A stretch of 64,000 nucleotides of DNA from Acetobacter fallax (GTDB lineage: Bacteria > Pseudomonadota > Alphaproteobacteria > Acetobacterales > Acetobacteraceae). Positions 63,779 through 64,000 of this stretch are shown here, piece after piece. The stretch spans positions 1 through 64,000 of the forward strand of contig NZ_WOSX01000005.1 in assembly GCF_011516735.1 (NCBI RefSeq), read 5' to 3'. The position numbers and the translations under genes are program-made. Every line of letters starts with the position of its first letter. The stretch's first letter is position 1. Below the pieces are notes generated by a model, which saw nothing but the letters and a program-made list of their open reading frames with translations, had not been told where the DNA came from and ran no database searches.

Positions 63779-64000
63779 ATGGACGCCGGCAGGCACGGAT
63801 GGCCAAAGCCATCGGCTGTTATGACCTTCGAAAATGGCGATCCTGACGAAAATCCCTGGGTAGCCGGGAAGCCAGTGCAGGAAGACATCAGGATAGAAAA
63901 TTACTCTCCGGAATGGCCTGCATGTTTTGAAACCAGCAGGCGAATCATTGCAGAGGTTCTTCCGGGAATCGCTTTGCATATTGAGCATGTGGGCTCAACG
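63779..64000 (+). CDS. GrpB/UPF0157-family protein (5' part, runs off the window)
   Basis: The frame is open to the window end. It contains ENYSPEWPACFETSRRIIAE and HIEHVGST, the family's YxxxWPxxF start and HxGST site, which places it among GrpB (UPF0157) nucleotidyltransferase-like proteins. GGAG upstream of 63779 favours that ATG; an in-frame ATG at 63758 would add seven residues. The C-terminal part lies beyond the window. Confidence 0.8.
   Translation, partial: MDAGRHGWPKPSAVMTFENGDPDENPWVAGKPVQEDIRIENYSPEWPACFETSRRIIAEVLPGIALHIEHVGST

Overview
The window looks like chromosome of an acetic acid bacterium (Acetobacteraceae, Alphaproteobacteria; Gluconacetobacter/Komagataeibacter/Acetobacter group). 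The evidence is the GC-rich core gene order ppiD-trpE / tpiA-secG-pyrG-kdsA, the lipid A and heptose genes lpxB and hldE, IS5-family remnants of the kind common in this family, and a GC-rich palindromic intergenic repeat present at many sites. The genus is an inference from the sequence, not from a search.

Layout. (1) 1-14.6 kb, accessory and metal resistance: a minimal I-E-type CRISPR array (3 repeats, 2 spacers, no cas genes in view); an arsR-arsC-arsB operon whose fourth gene, probably arsH, is cut off by a decayed IS5-family element; cytochrome b561; a VIT1/CCC1-type metal transporter; a five-gene heavy-metal RND operon (TolC-like protein, adaptor, CzcA-type pump, response regulator, histidine kinase); another broken IS5-family transposase; and the 3' end of a tRNA without its 5' half. 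(2) 14.6-46 kb, mostly chromosomal backbone: SDR dehydrogenase, GntR regulator plus SPFH protein, isoaspartyl peptidase, NamZ-like muramidase, TonB receptor, FAD/NAD-binding protein, porin plus MFS transporter, lpxB, PCuAC-like protein, nrdR, nusB-thiL, a polysaccharide polymerase-like membrane protein, dienelactone hydrolase, trpE-ppiD, tpiA, secG, pyrG-kdsA, small proteins, an acetoin/butanediol-type SDR and an Ivy-type lysozyme inhibitor. (3) 46-58.7 kb, a second accessory island: PIN-toxin remnant, tyrosine recombinase, Phd/PIN toxin-antitoxin pair, a MerR-centred cluster of detoxification-like enzymes, an IS630-family remnant, a three-gene putative defence operon, and a VapBC pair. (4) 58.8-64 kb, backbone: NCS1 permease, SDR, gmk, hldE and the start of a GrpB-family gene.

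The two most interesting systems are in the second island. First, 52576-57744 encodes a 96-residue acidic protein, an 824-residue SMC/Rad50-like ABC ATPase with a CPVC hook and an extra cysteine-rich C-terminus, and an 816-residue Mrr-type nuclease fused to a STAND-type P-loop NTPase. Its order (small middle protein, ABC ATPase, nuclease effector), its place between an IS remnant and VapBC, and its foreign-looking codon use suggest an uncharacterised anti-phage system resembling ABC three-component systems. Second, the MerR gene at 48803 sits among three promoters that all have a 19-bp spacer containing a TTnAA/TTCAA-like dyad; these read into an alpha/beta hydrolase, a DJ-1/Hsp31-like protein and an NAD-binding oxidoreductase. 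This is a regulon that can be predicted from the sequence alone.
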